Positions 49,576 to 58,868 of a stretch of 64,000 nt of DNA are shown piece after piece. Position numbers and translations under genes: made by a program. Positions within the stretch are counted from its first letter, which is position 1, and the number at the start of each line of letters is the position of its first letter. Source of the stretch: RUG14199 sp964629225 (GTDB lineage Bacteria > Bacillota > Clostridia > Oscillospirales > CAG-272); NCBI GenBank assembly GCA_964629225.1, contig CAZVQC010000009.1, positions 1 through 64,000 on the forward strand. Reading direction: 5' to 3'. The notes beneath the pieces are model-generated. The model did no database searches and was not told the DNA's origin. It saw nothing but the letters and a program-made list of their open reading frames with translations.

Positions 49576-51507
49576 TTATTTTTTGTTTTTGATCTCGTCA
49601 AGAGCGCGGGCGATGAAATCGTCAAGGGTCATTACTCCGCCGTCTGTTTCGGTTCTGGAACGGACGGATACCGTGCCGGCATCCTGTTCCTTTTCACCCA
49701 CTACGAGCATGTAGGGGACTTTGGAAAGCTGTGCTTCACGGATCTTATAGCCGATCTTTTCGTTTCTGACGTCGCAGTTGACACGGATGCCTGCCTCGTC
49801 AAGAGCCTTCGCCACTTTCTCGGCGTACTCGTTGAAGTATCCGGAGATGGGGAGCACCGTAACCTGTACGGGGGACAGCCAAATGGGGAACGCACCTGCG
49901 TAATGCTCGGTGATGATACCGATGAACCGCTCTATGGAGCCGAGGACCACTCTGTGGATCATAACGGGACGGTGCTTTTCGTTGTCGGCACCGGTGTACT
50001 CAAGTTCAAAGCGTTCGGGAAGCTGCATATCGAGCTGGATGGTACCGCACTGCCATGTTCTTCCGAGACAGTCGGAAAGATGGAAGTCCAGCTTCGGGCC
50101 GTAGAAGGCGCCATCGCCTTCGTTGATGACGTAGGACTTGCCCATTTCGGTAACCGCTTCCTTCAAAGTCTCCGTAGCGTAGTCCCAATCCTTGATATCG
50201 CCCATGTGGTCTTCCGGCATGGTGGATACCTCGATCTGGTAGCTCAGTCCGAATACGGAGTACACTTCATCAAAGAGGCGTACTACGTTCTTGATCTCGT
50301 CCTTCATCTGCTCCCAAGTCATGAAGATGTGGGCATCGTCCTGGGTGAAGCAACGGACTCTGAAGAGACCGTGGAGCGCACCGGACAGCTCATGACGGTG
50401 AACGAGACCCAACTCTCCCACTCTGAGGGGCAGGTCACGGTAGGAGTGAAGCTCCGACTTGTAGACCAGCATTCCGCCGGGGCAGTTCATGGGCTTGATA
50501 GCGAAATCGTTGCCGTCGATGACGGTCGTGTACATATTTTCTTTGTAGTGATCCCAGTGACCGCTTCTCTCCCAAAGAGCGCGGTTCAGCATCATGGGAG
50601 TGCTGATCTCAACGTAGCCGTAGCGCTTGTGGACCTCTCTCCAATAGTCGATCAGAGTGTTCCTCAGTACCATTCCCTTGGGAAGGAAGAATGGGAATCC
50701 GGGACCCTCGTCCATGATGGTGAAGAGGCCGAGATCGCGTCCGATCTTTCTGTGGTCACGCTTTTTCGCCTCTTCGATCTTGTCAAGGTATTCCTTCAGC
50801 TGATCCTTAGAGGGGAAGGCAACGCCGTAGACACGGCAGAGCATCTTATTGTTCGAGTCGCCTCTCCAATACGCTCCGGTGGCACTGGTGAGCTTAAATG
50901 CCTTGATGGCGCCTGTGGAAAACAGATGAGGTCCTGCACAAAGATCGGTGAATTCGCCCTGGCTGTAGAATGAGATGTGTTCATCTTCGGGCAGGTCACG
51001 GATGAGTTCCACCTTGTAAGGCTCGCCCTTTTCCTCCATGAAGGATATGGCGTCTTCTCTGGGAAGTTCAAAGCGCTCAAGCTTCGCATTCGCCTTGATG
51101 ATCTTCTTCATCTCCGCTTCGATGGTCGGGAGATCTTCCACCGTGAATGCTTCATCCACGTCGAAATCGTAATAGAATCCGTCTGCGATGGAGGGGCCTA
51201 TCGTGAGTTTTGCCCCCGGACGTACCTTTTTGACTGCTTCTGCCATGACGTGGGATGCGGTGTGCCAGAAGGTCCTTCTGCCGCCGTCGTCCTTATCGTC
51301 AATGCCGTCTGCCGTGATTGCTCCGTCAAAGGTGAGAAGTGCGATGTCGCAATCCTCACTTACGGTGTGGGTCAGATCCACAACGTTTCCGTTGACTCTT
51401 GCCGCAAGGACACTGCGGTCGATAAGACCTGCGTCCCTTGCGATGTCGTAGACAGTCCTTGCGCCGTCAACGTCAACGACTGTGCCCTGTAAAAACCTGA
51501 TCTTCAT
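49576..51507 (-). CDS. thrS: threonyl-tRNA synthetase
   Basis: Charges tRNA-Thr. The 643 residues contain a TGS domain (~1-62) and the second editing domain with HTASHVMAEAV (HxxxH) near residue 82. The class II catalytic core has the zinc ligands in MNCPGG and HRHELSGALHGLFRVRCF, then QDDAHIF. The C-terminal anticodon-binding domain (~540-643) starts at SPVQVTVLPIS. The start follows AAAGGAGCTAATC. A T-box leader controls it, and a bidirectional terminator ends it. Confidence 0.97.
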   Translation of the reverse strand: MKIRFLQGTVVDVDGARTVYDIARDAGLIDRSVLAARVNGNVVDLTHTVSEDCDIALLTFDGAITADGIDDKDDGGRRTFWHTASHVMAEAVKKVRPGAKLTIGPSIADGFYYDFDVDEAFTVEDLPTIEAEMKKIIKANAKLERFELPREDAISFMEEKGEPYKVELIRDLPEDEHISFYSQGEFTDLCAGPHLFSTGAIKAFKLTSATGAYWRGDSNNKMLCRVYGVAFPSKDQLKEYLDKIEEAKKRDHRKIGRDLGLFTIMDEGPGFPFFLPKGMVLRNTLIDYWREVHKRYGYVEISTPMMLNRALWERSGHWDHYKENMYTTVIDGNDFAIKPMNCPGGMLVYKSELHSYRDLPLRVGELGLVHRHELSGALHGLFRVRCFTQDDAHIFMTWEQMKDEIKNVVRLFDEVYSVFGLSYQIEVSTMPEDHMGDIKDWDYATETLKEAVTEMGKSYVINEGDGAFYGPKLDFHLSDCLGRTWQCGTIQLDMQLPERFELEYTGADNEKHRPVMIHRVVLGSIERFIGIITEHYAGAFPIWLSPVQVTVLPISGYFNEYAEKVAKALDEAGIRVNCDVRNEKIGYKIREAQLSKVPYMLVVGEKEQDAGTVSVRSRTETDGGVMTLDDFIARALDEIKNKK

Positions 51508-51558
51508 GATTAGCTCCTTTCAAGCCTGCGTACTTTTTTCGCATCGGGAAATAAAAAA

Positions 51559-51756
51559 CACACCCCGACGCAATAACTGCTGTCCCGGGTGTGGATAGTA
51601 TCCGCACGGTTCCACCTGAACGTTTCACTCAATTATGTTAAATTCTGCCGACGCGGGGGTGCTTCGGCGGCGGACGGTATCCTTCGGGGGAAGCCGGGCG
51701 CTTTCAGCCTTGTCGCCTTCTCTGTGGGCATCCTTGTCCAAAAAACATATTCCGCT
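51559..51756 (-). promoter_or_regulatory. T-box leader of thrS
   Basis: On the minus strand the T-box core AGGTGGAACCGTGCGG (51602-51617) precedes a terminator stem whose arms, CACACCC and GGGTGTG (51559-51594), are followed by TTTTTTATTT. The 5' part has AGAGAAGG and CTGAAAGC elements as in stem I. Uncharged tRNA-Thr would stabilise the antiterminator. I could not place the specifier codon with certainty; an ACC lies near 51650. Confidence 0.9.
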
Positions 51757-51762
51757 TTTTGA

Positions 51763-51791
51763 ATTATAACACTCCTTTTGATTTTTGTCAA
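51763..51791 (-). promoter_or_regulatory. promoter of thrS
   Basis: Perfect TTGACA, 17 bp, TATAAT on the minus strand; transcription begins at the T-box leader. No gene lies between here and 51892; the spacer is AT-rich. Confidence 0.85.
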
Positions 51792-51892
51792 GTTTTTCGA
51801 CCAAAGCTTTCGGATCCTTCCGCTATTTTCGTATCAATGGCAGTTTTGGGGGATAACTTAATATTTTGGGAAGGAAAATGCAGCGAAATATC

Positions 51893-51920
51893 TTGACTCT
51901 TTTTTTGATTGTGGTAAAAT
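51893..51920 (+). promoter_or_regulatory. promoter of the ketose operon
   Basis: TTGACT, 16 bp, TAAAAT with extended TGTGG, 59 bp before the first gene. Confidence 0.7.
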
Positions 51921-51978
51921 AGGCTTGACAGGCGGTCGATGGGGCCGCAAAAGCGAGCGAAAGCGAGGTAATTTTACA

Positions 51979-52845
51979 ATGAAATTCGGAACACTCTACG
52001 CATATTGGACTCACGAATGGGCGTGTGATTATTTTGAGATCGCAGATAAGTGCAAAAAGGCAGGCTTCGACGTTATGGAGATGGGCGCATCTCACCTGCT
52101 TGATATGAGCGACACAGAGATCTCAAAACTGAGAGACTACTGTAAGGAACTCGGACTTGAGATCTCCTGCAATCTCGGCCCTCCGAAGGACAAGGATATC
52201 TCCTCAAAGGATGCCGACGTCAGGGCAGCGGGAGTCAAGTTCTTGGTGGACATCATGCATCAAATGACAAAACTCGGCTCAAAGGTGCTGATAGGAGCTC
52301 TCTTCAACGCATGGCCGGCAGATTTCATCGACGTTGACAAGGATGCGATGTGGGATCGCTCCGTAAATGAGATGAAAAAAGTGGCTACGGTCGCAGACGA
52401 GCTTGGCATCGACCTTTGCCTTGAGGTGCTCAACCGTTTTGAAACTCCTCTTGTCAACGACTGTGACGAGGGTATCAGATACTGCCGCGAGGTGGGACAC
52501 AAGAGCTGCAAGCTCCTTCTTGACACCTTCCATATGAACATTGAAGAGGACGACCTTCCGGCGGCATTCCGCAAGGCGGGAGACCTTCTCGGACACGTTC
52601 ACGTGGGCGAGGGCAACCGCAAACTGCCCGGAATGGGACATCTCCCTTGGGCAGAGATGGGCAAGGCTCTCCGTGATATCGGATTTGACGGCTGCGTAGT
52701 TATGGAGCCCTTTATGAAGCCCGGCGGAGCGGTAGCCTCCGATATCAAGGTCTACCGTGATCTTTCAAACGGCGCGAACGAGGAGCAGATGGACAAGATG
52801 ATAGCTGATAGTCTCGTTTTCCTCAAGAAGCAGTTCGTGGGCTGA
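51979..52845 (+). CDS. ketose 3-epimerase-like TIM-barrel protein
   Basis: A 288-residue sugar phosphate isomerase/epimerase-fold protein. The start at 51979 follows GCGAGGTAA and gives the family N-terminus (KFGTLYAYWTHEW). The D-tagatose/D-psicose 3-epimerase features are present: the metal glutamate in LEVLNRFET near residue 153, DTFHMNIEE near 186, HVHVGEGNR near 212, and the second glutamate in VVMEPF near 247. It would epimerise free ketohexoses at C3, e.g. fructose and psicose or tagatose and sorbose. An inositol-pathway IolH/IolE-like role is an alternative. First gene of a three-gene operon. Confidence 0.85.
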   Translation: MKFGTLYAYWTHEWACDYFEIADKCKKAGFDVMEMGASHLLDMSDTEISKLRDYCKELGLEISCNLGPPKDKDISSKDADVRAAGVKFLVDIMHQMTKLGSKVLIGALFNAWPADFIDVDKDAMWDRSVNEMKKVATVADELGIDLCLEVLNRFETPLVNDCDEGIRYCREVGHKSCKLLLDTFHMNIEEDDLPAAFRKAGDLLGHVHVGEGNRKLPGMGHLPWAEMGKALRDIGFDGCVVMEPFMKPGGAVASDIKVYRDLSNGANEEQMDKMIADSLVFLKKQFVG

Positions 52846-52857
52846 TAAGGCGGTGTT

Positions 52858-53808
52858 ATGATGGCTGAAATTATTACGATGGGCGAGATAATCGTCGAGA
52901 TAATGAGAGCTACCGTTGACGAGCCTCTTGACCGCGCGGGCACGTTCAAGGGTCCTTATCCCAGCGGAGCACCTGCAATATTTGCGGACACGGTGGCAAG
53001 ACTCGGTCACACTTCGAAGATCATCGGAGGAGTCGGTGACGACGACTTCGGTAAGTGTCTTCTCGATCGGCTCTCAAAGGACGGAGTCGACGTTACCGAC
53101 GTGACGGTCAACGGAAAGATCTCCACCGGTTGTGCGTTCGTCACCTATTTTGAGGACGGTTCGAGAAAGTTCATATTCCACATCGGAAACACCCCCGCAG
53201 TTCTTGCGCCGGTACCCGACAGGGAGAAGCTGAAGGATGCCCGGTATTTCCACATCATGGGGTGCTCTCTTATGGCGGATCTTGACTTCGGCGGAAGGAT
53301 CGTCGAGGCGATGAAGACGGCAAATGAGTTTGGTGCGAAGGTGTCGTTTGACCCCAATATCAGACCGGAGCTGATGAAGGATCCCCGTGCGATGGATCTG
53401 GTCGACGAGGTAACGAAGCGGATGAACGTGTTCATGCCCGGTGTCGGAGAGCTCCTTCAGTTCAGCGGAAAAGATACTGTGGAAGAGGCGGTCTCCTATT
53501 TCTTTGAAAATCCGAATTTGGAGCTTATCGTTCTTAAGGACGGTTCAAGGGGATGCAGTATCTATTCAAGGGAGAAAAAAGAGTTCTCCTTCGGCATTTA
53601 CAAAGCGAAGCCGGTGGATGCGACAGGTGCGGGAGACAGTTTTGATGCGGCGTTCCTATGCGGTCTTATCGAAGGTGGGAGTATCGAGGATGCAACGAAG
53701 CTGGCAACTGCGGCGGCAACTCTCAACATAGCGGCATTCGGTCCTATGGAGGGCAAGATCAGCCGTGAGAACGTTGAAGCGATAATAAGAGAAAATAATA
53801 TTCAGTGA
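52858..53808 (+). CDS. PfkB-family carbohydrate kinase
   Basis: A ribokinase-like kinase of 316 residues: the N-terminal sugar-binding signature lies at GGVGDDDFGKCLLDRL near residue 58. The C-terminal PfkB signature DATGAGDSFDAAFLCGL is near residue 256, with the catalytic aspartate in GAGD. It lies 12 bp behind the epimerase and 15 bp before the aldolase. The context suggests that it phosphorylates the ketose made by the epimerase, at C1 or C6; 2-keto-3-deoxygluconate or IolC-like substrates remain possible. Confidence 0.9.
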   Translation: MMAEIITMGEIIVEIMRATVDEPLDRAGTFKGPYPSGAPAIFADTVARLGHTSKIIGGVGDDDFGKCLLDRLSKDGVDVTDVTVNGKISTGCAFVTYFEDGSRKFIFHIGNTPAVLAPVPDREKLKDARYFHIMGCSLMADLDFGGRIVEAMKTANEFGAKVSFDPNIRPELMKDPRAMDLVDEVTKRMNVFMPGVGELLQFSGKDTVEEAVSYFFENPNLELIVLKDGSRGCSIYSREKKEFSFGIYKAKPVDATGAGDSFDAAFLCGLIEGGSIEDATKLATAAATLNIAAFGPMEGKISRENVEAIIRENNIQ

Positions 53809-53823
53809 TCAGGGAGAAACACA

Positions 53824-54666
53824 ATGTACACTACGAGCAAGGATATGATACTTAAGGCGAGAGAGGGCGGCTACGCAGTGCCCGCATTCAACGCCGAGAA
53901 CATGGAGATGGTACAGGCGATCGTAGAAGCGGCTGAGGAGATGAACTCACCCGTTATGATCCAGACCACTCCCACCACCGTAAATTACATCACAAGGGAA
54001 ATGGCTTTTGCCATGGTGAAGACCGTCGCGGACAAAGCAAAGGTACCGGTGGCGCTTCATCTTGACCACTGCGAGAAATACGAGGACGTAGTCGCCGCAA
54101 TGGAGGCAGGTTATTCTTCCGTTATGATCGATGCATCCAAGCTTCCCTATGAGGAGAACGTGGAGGTCACAAAAAAGGTAGTTGAGGCTGCTAAGAACTA
54201 CGGTGCTACCGTAGAGGCGGAACTCGGTACCGTAGGCGGCAAGGAAGATAACGTAAAGAGCGCTTCCGTCATCTACACAGACCCCGACGAGGCACTTGAC
54301 TTCTCCGAGAGAACGGGAGTGGACATCTTCGCAGTTGCGATAGGAACCGCACACGGTTTCTACAAGGGAGAGCCGAAACTCAATTTTGAGCTTCTCGATA
54401 CTATCCGCCACACAGTGAAGGTGCCGTTAGTGCTCCACGGAGGCTCCGGCATTCCCGACGAGATGATAAGACGCACCGTGGAGCTCGGTATCTCCAAGGT
54501 CAATTTTGCAACCGAACTTCGCGCCGCTATGACCGAGGCTGTGAGGGGCTCCCTTGAGGACGGTTCCATCATCGACCCCAAGAAATTCATGGGCAAGGGC
54601 CGCACTGCAGTCAAAGAGCTTTGCATCCACAAGATCAAGCTCTGCGGCTCCGACGGCAAGGCGTGA
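53824..54666 (+). CDS. class II ketose-bisphosphate aldolase
   Basis: Zinc-dependent aldolase of 280 residues of the FbaA/GatY/IolJ group. Zinc and catalytic residues are visible in HLDHCEKYEDV near residue 80-90, AELGTVGGKED near 139, IGTAHGFYKG near 179 and VLHGGSGIPD near 207. It cleaves a phosphorylated ketose to dihydroxyacetone phosphate and an aldehyde. With the epimerase-like gene and PfkB kinase it completes a short route from a rare ketohexose to triose phosphates. It could be tagatose-1,6-bisphosphate aldolase or fructose-bisphosphate aldolase; sequence alone does not decide. Confidence 0.9.
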   Translation: MYTTSKDMILKAREGGYAVPAFNAENMEMVQAIVEAAEEMNSPVMIQTTPTTVNYITREMAFAMVKTVADKAKVPVALHLDHCEKYEDVVAAMEAGYSSVMIDASKLPYEENVEVTKKVVEAAKNYGATVEAELGTVGGKEDNVKSASVIYTDPDEALDFSERTGVDIFAVAIGTAHGFYKGEPKLNFELLDTIRHTVKVPLVLHGGSGIPDEMIRRTVELGISKVNFATELRAAMTEAVRGSLEDGSIIDPKKFMGKGRTAVKELCIHKIKLCGSDGKA

Positions 54667-54690
54667 GGCATTTTTGAAAGATCCGAATAC

Positions 54691-54725
54691 AAAAGAGGCT
54701 TGAAACGAGGTTTCAAGCCTCTTTT
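54691..54725 (+). terminator. terminator of the ketose operon
   Basis: AAAAGAGGCTTGAAAC pairs with GTTTCAAGCCTCTTTT around 3 nt; the remainder of 54726-54940 shows no gene. Confidence 0.85.
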
Positions 54726-54940
54726 GGCGGTATCAAACGGCTTTGAGCGCCTTTCAGCGGCAAAAAGAACGACTTTGTCACCGATTTGAGGGACAGGCGA
54801 TTCCGAAAGGAAGTACCGGACCGATCTTGTTGACTTCGTTACCGAAATAACAGAGAGGGAAAGAGAAAATGTTTTTGTGAAAGCCGACTGTCGGATGGGA
54901 GTTCCGGGTCAGCAACGGATACTGCCCCGTTTCGTTACTG

Positions 54941-55372
54941 TTACAAAAAGGCCCTGAGATCCTTCATCAGAGTGTCCTCCATCTCGATGAGCTTTCTCGC
55001 ATAATTTTTGGCATCCTCCGTGGCGCCGTCGTACTTGTTGAGATATTTTGAAAGGGCTTTTACCCCCATGGAACAGCCGTCGAACATCACCTCTGCGACG
55101 GTGGCGTCGCAGGGAACGGTACCCATCTTGAAATTGATCTTCATCCAAGTGGCGGCCTTGGCGGCGGCATTCGGCTCTCTGCCGGTCTCGCCTTCTGCCT
55201 CAAGAACTCTTTCGATCTTGTTTTCAAGAGCACCGTGTCTTCGTTTGCTGTCCTCAAGGATCCTTTTCAGGTCTCGGCTTTTGACGGAATCTATCACCTC
55301 CCCGATGGAGCTTTGAGCGGTCTTGATCCCCGCATCGCACTCCTTTAACAGTTCTTTTGTGTTTCTGTCCAT
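54941..55372 (-). CDS. DUF2383-like four-helix-bundle protein
   Basis: A 143-residue all-helical protein resembling the ferritin-like DUF2383 (PA2169) group: N-terminal TKELLKECDAGIKTAQ, a middle helix with charged heptads, the conserved WMKINFK near residue 79, and two C-terminal helices. The ATG at 55372 sits 8 nt behind AGGAGG, while a GTG three codons upstream overlaps that site. No di-iron ligands could be assigned with certainty. A role in metal or stress handling is a guess from the fold. Confidence 0.7.
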   Translation of the reverse strand: MDRNTKELLKECDAGIKTAQSSIGEVIDSVKSRDLKRILEDSKRRHGALENKIERVLEAEGETGREPNAAAKAATWMKINFKMGTVPCDATVAEVMFDGCSMGVKALSKYLNKYDGATEDAKNYARKLIEMEDTLMKDLRAFL

Positions 55373-55481
55373 TAGAAGCACCTCCTTTTTCCGTAGTTTT
55401 TCTCATTTTACCGAGGTTATTCTCAAAATAGGGAGTTAACGACGGCATAACGGGAAAGATAAGAAAAAAGAGGTGATGAAA

Positions 55482-55751
55482 ATGAGCGAACACGTTATTC
55501 TTGATTTTTATTCCGAGGGCTGCGCCCCCTGCAGAGCAGCCCGTCCCGCAGTGAAATTGGCAAAGGAGAAGCTCCCGCAGGTGGAATTTCGGGACATAGA
55601 CGCTTCGGCAAACGGGGAGCTTTGCGACAGATACCGGATAAAAAGCGTTCCCACTCTGATCTATCTTCGTGACGGAGAGGAGATGCGGCGCATAAGCGGA
55701 GTGCCTTCTGCAAGAGACATCGTGGAGATGGTGGACGTTCGTGCCGATTAA
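55482..55751 (+). CDS. thioredoxin-like protein with CAPC active site
   Basis: A short (89-residue) thioredoxin-fold protein. The redox pair is C14 and C17 in EGCAPCRAARP, with alanine instead of the usual glycine, and the cis-proline lies in SVPTLIYL. It lacks the extra N-terminal beta-alpha unit of E. coli thioredoxin. No thioredoxin reductase is adjacent. The ATG at 55482 lies 8 nt behind GAGG; two upstream in-frame codons overlap the binding site. It may act as a general disulfide reductant. Confidence 0.87.
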   Translation: MSEHVILDFYSEGCAPCRAARPAVKLAKEKLPQVEFRDIDASANGELCDRYRIKSVPTLIYLRDGEEMRRISGVPSARDIVEMVDVRAD

Positions 55752-55756
55752 GACAA

Positions 55757-55792
55757 AAAAGCGTTTTGCCTTGGCGAAACGCTTTTTTTCGT
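55757..55792. terminator. terminator after the thioredoxin-like gene
   Basis: AAAAAAGCGTTT and AAACGCTTTTTT pair around GCC/GGC; T runs on both strands. The next ~115 bp up to the uvrA stop show no gene. Confidence 0.8.
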
Positions 55793-55908
55793 GCTTTTTG
55801 ACAGTTTTGTTTTTAGAGGGCGGCTTTTTGACGGTCACGCCGCAATTTTCAAAAGTGCCGTGATGCTTCGGAGCCTTTTGTCCTCAAGACGGACAATTTG
55901 AAAGAAGG

Positions 55909-58743
55909 TCACTTCAGTTTTTCCGCCAAATACTTGCCGGTGTAGGAGCGCTTGTTCTTTGCCACCTGCTCCGGTGTTCCCACCGCTACTACCTCTCCGC
56001 CTCGGTCTCCGCCTTCGGGACCCAGATCTATGATGTAGTCGGCGGTCTTGATGATGTCCAGATTGTGCTCGATGACAAGCACGGTATTGCCGGCATCCAC
56101 AAGTCTTTGTAGTATTTCGATCAGCCGTTCCACGTCGGCGGAATGAAGTCCCGTTGTGGGCTCGTCCAGAACGTAGATCGTCTTTCCGGTGCTCTTTCTT
56201 GACAGTTCTGCCGCAAGCTTCACTCTTTGAGCCTCGCCGCCGGAAAGAGTAGTGGAGGACTGACCTATCTTGATGTAGCCGAGTCCCACGTCACAGAGGA
56301 GCTGAAGCCTTGAGGATATTTTCGGTATTTCGGAGAAAAACTCTGCGCCCTCCTCCGCCGTCATATCGAGCACTTCAAAGATGTTCTTGTCTTTGTACTT
56401 TACTTCAAGTGTCTCTCTGTTGTATCTTTTGCCGTGGCATACGTCACAGGTGACGTAGACGTCGGGTAAGAAGTGCATTTCGATCTTTTTGACACCGTCA
56501 CCTTCGCAAGCCTCGCACCGTCCGCCTTTGATATTGAAAGAGAATCTTCCCGACTTATAGCCCCTCATATTGGCGGCCGGGGTCTTTGCAAAGAGATTTC
56601 TTATGTCGGTGAATAGACCGGTGTAGGTAGCGGGGTTGGATCTGGGGGTCCTTCCGATGGGGCTTTGGTCGATGGCGATCACCTTGTCGAGAGCTTCATA
56701 TCCCGTTACGGAATCCGCATCTCCCGGAGTGGAGGCGGCTCTGTTGAGTTTTTTTGCGAGAGTTTGGTAGATTATCGAGTTGACGAGAGAACTCTTCCCC
56801 GAGCCGGATACTCCCGTCACGCAGACGAAGCATCCGAGGGGCAGGGTCACGTCGATGTTTTTCAGATTGTGTTCCCTTGCGCCGTGAACGGTGAGAAACG
56901 AGCCGTTTCCGGGTCTCCTCGTTTTCGGAACGTCGATCTTGCGGCGGCCGGAAAGAAAGTCTCCCGTCACCGACTTTTTGTTCTTTTTGATCTGTTCGGG
57001 AGTTCCCACGGCAACCACTTCGCCTCCGTGGATGCCCGCCTTAGGTCCGACGTCGATTATGTAATCGGCACTTTCCATGGTCTCCTCGTCATGTTCCACC
57101 ACGATGACGCTGTTTCCAAGGTCTCTGAGATCCTTCAGGGTCTTTATAAGCTTTGAATTGTCCCGTTGATGAAGACCTATCGAGGGCTCGTCGAGAATAT
57201 AGAGGACTCCCGCAAGGGATGAGCCGATCTGTGTGGCAAGTCTGATACGCTGAGCCTCGCCTCCGGAAAGGGTGCCCGCCCGTCTTGACAGAGTCAGGTA
57301 GTCGAGTCCCACGCTGATAAGAAATTTGAGACGGGACCGTATCTCCTTCAGTATCTCTCTTCCGATTTCCGCTTCCGACTCGGTCATTTCCAAGTTGTTG
57401 ATGAAGTCGAGAGCCTTCTCGATCCCCATGTCGCAGAATTTCGCAATGTTCTTTTCCCCCACCGTAACGGCGGAGGCTTCGGGATTCAATCTCGTTCCGT
57501 GGCATTCCGGACAGGGAAGCTCCTCGAAGAACTGAGTGTAGTATTCGCTGTCATAGAAGACGCTGTTGTTGTTCATTCGGGAGGTGATTATCGGTATCAC
57601 GCCCTCGAATTTGACAGTCTGCTCCCGGAAATAGCCGTCAAAGCCTCGGACGATGTCGTAGGTCTTGTCTCCGGTGCCGTAGAGCAGTGCGTGAAGCGCC
57701 TTTTCGCTGAAGGTCTCGATGGGCTGATCCATTTTGTATCCCACGTCCTTGCCCACGGCCTCAAAAAGAGGACCGGACCAAGTCTCGGGGCCAAGGGTCT
57801 TGAAGCCGTTGACGGCGATAGCACCGTCAAGGAGAGAAAGGCTCCTGTCGGGGATGATTCTTGAGACAGAGATGCGTTGCATGATCCCGATACCGGAGCA
57901 CTTTTTGCAAGCGCCGGTGGGATTGTTGAAGGAGAACATACGGGGTTCAAGCTCCCCTACGCTGATACCGTGCTCCTCGCAGGCGTAGGCGGTGGAAAAA
58001 CGCACGTCCGTCTCCTCCCCCTCCGAAGATACCTCCGTAACGATAAGTGAGCCGTTTGCCTCCTTCAGAGCCGTCTCAACGGAATCCGTAAGGCGGCTTC
58101 GGATATCGGGCTTCATGACGAGTCTGTCGATAACGATGTCTATTGTGTGCTTGTTGTTCTTTTCAAGGAGGATATTTTCCGAGAGATCGTACATGATGCC
58201 GTCTATGCGGATTCTGGAATAGCCGCTTCTTTTAGCATCGTCAAGAACCTTTTCATGACGGCCCTTTTTCTCTCTTACTATCGGAGCAAGGATCATAAAG
58301 CGGCTTCTTTCGGGCAGCTTCATGATGCGGTCTATTATCTGATCCACCGTCTGGCGGCGGATCTCTTTTCCGCAGATGGGGCAATGGGGAACTCCGATCC
58401 TTGCATAGAGCAGCCTTAAATAGTCGTAGATCTCGGTGACGGTCCCCACCGTGGAACGGGGATTCTTGGACGTGGTCTTCTGATCTATCGAGATAGCGGG
58501 AGACAGCCCCTCTATGGAATCCACGTCGGGCTTGTCAAGCTGACCGAGGAACATCCTCGCATAGGAGGACAGGCTCTCTACGAAACGCCTGTGACCCTCC
58601 GCATAGAGGGTGTCGAAGGCAAGAGAACTCTTGCCGGAGCCGGACATACCGGTGATGACGACGAATTTGTCACGGGGGATATCCACGTCTATGTTCTTGA
58701 GGTTGTTGACTCTCGCACCGCGGATCTTAACGTATTTTGGCAT
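55909..58743 (-). CDS. uvrA: excinuclease ABC subunit A
   Basis: DNA damage recognition ATPase of nucleotide excision repair, 944 residues from the preferred ATG at 58743 (behind CGGAGGGCTTC); frames extending to 58824 lack a site. Two ABC ATPase units are complete: GMSGSGKSSLAF near residue 31 with LSGGEAQRIRLATQ, and GVSGSGKSSLVNS near 640 with LSGGEAQRVKLAAE. Zinc cysteines lie in CPICG, CKKCSGIG, CPECHG and CEACEG ... CDVCHG. uvrB and uvrC are not in this window. Promoter at 58790-58818. Confidence 0.97.
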   Translation of the reverse strand: MPKYVKIRGARVNNLKNIDVDIPRDKFVVITGMSGSGKSSLAFDTLYAEGHRRFVESLSSYARMFLGQLDKPDVDSIEGLSPAISIDQKTTSKNPRSTVGTVTEIYDYLRLLYARIGVPHCPICGKEIRRQTVDQIIDRIMKLPERSRFMILAPIVREKKGRHEKVLDDAKRSGYSRIRIDGIMYDLSENILLEKNNKHTIDIVIDRLVMKPDIRSRLTDSVETALKEANGSLIVTEVSSEGEETDVRFSTAYACEEHGISVGELEPRMFSFNNPTGACKKCSGIGIMQRISVSRIIPDRSLSLLDGAIAVNGFKTLGPETWSGPLFEAVGKDVGYKMDQPIETFSEKALHALLYGTGDKTYDIVRGFDGYFREQTVKFEGVIPIITSRMNNNSVFYDSEYYTQFFEELPCPECHGTRLNPEASAVTVGEKNIAKFCDMGIEKALDFINNLEMTESEAEIGREILKEIRSRLKFLISVGLDYLTLSRRAGTLSGGEAQRIRLATQIGSSLAGVLYILDEPSIGLHQRDNSKLIKTLKDLRDLGNSVIVVEHDEETMESADYIIDVGPKAGIHGGEVVAVGTPEQIKKNKKSVTGDFLSGRRKIDVPKTRRPGNGSFLTVHGAREHNLKNIDVTLPLGCFVCVTGVSGSGKSSLVNSIIYQTLAKKLNRAASTPGDADSVTGYEALDKVIAIDQSPIGRTPRSNPATYTGLFTDIRNLFAKTPAANMRGYKSGRFSFNIKGGRCEACEGDGVKKIEMHFLPDVYVTCDVCHGKRYNRETLEVKYKDKNIFEVLDMTAEEGAEFFSEIPKISSRLQLLCDVGLGYIKIGQSSTTLSGGEAQRVKLAAELSRKSTGKTIYVLDEPTTGLHSADVERLIEILQRLVDAGNTVLVIEHNLDIIKTADYIIDLGPEGGDRGGEVVAVGTPEQVAKNKRSYTGKYLAEKLK

Positions 58744-58789
58744 TGAAGCCCTCCGAAAAAGCAAACATAAGTTTGGACTGTACTCACTC

Positions 58790-58818
58790 ATTTTACACCA
58801 CCCCGAGTCCCGTGTCAA
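58790..58818 (-). promoter_or_regulatory. promoter of uvrA
   Basis: TTGACA, 17 bp, TAAAAT on the minus strand, 47 bp before the start. No LexA-type box was recognised. Confidence 0.8.
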
Positions 58819-58868
58819 GTACAAGTGAGGAACTTATTTCAAAGAAGGGGGAGGCGGGGATTTTTTCG

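Noticed and set aside
49903..50973. 356-codon frame opposite thrS
   Set aside because: Entirely antisense to a highly conserved essential gene; produced by codon bias.
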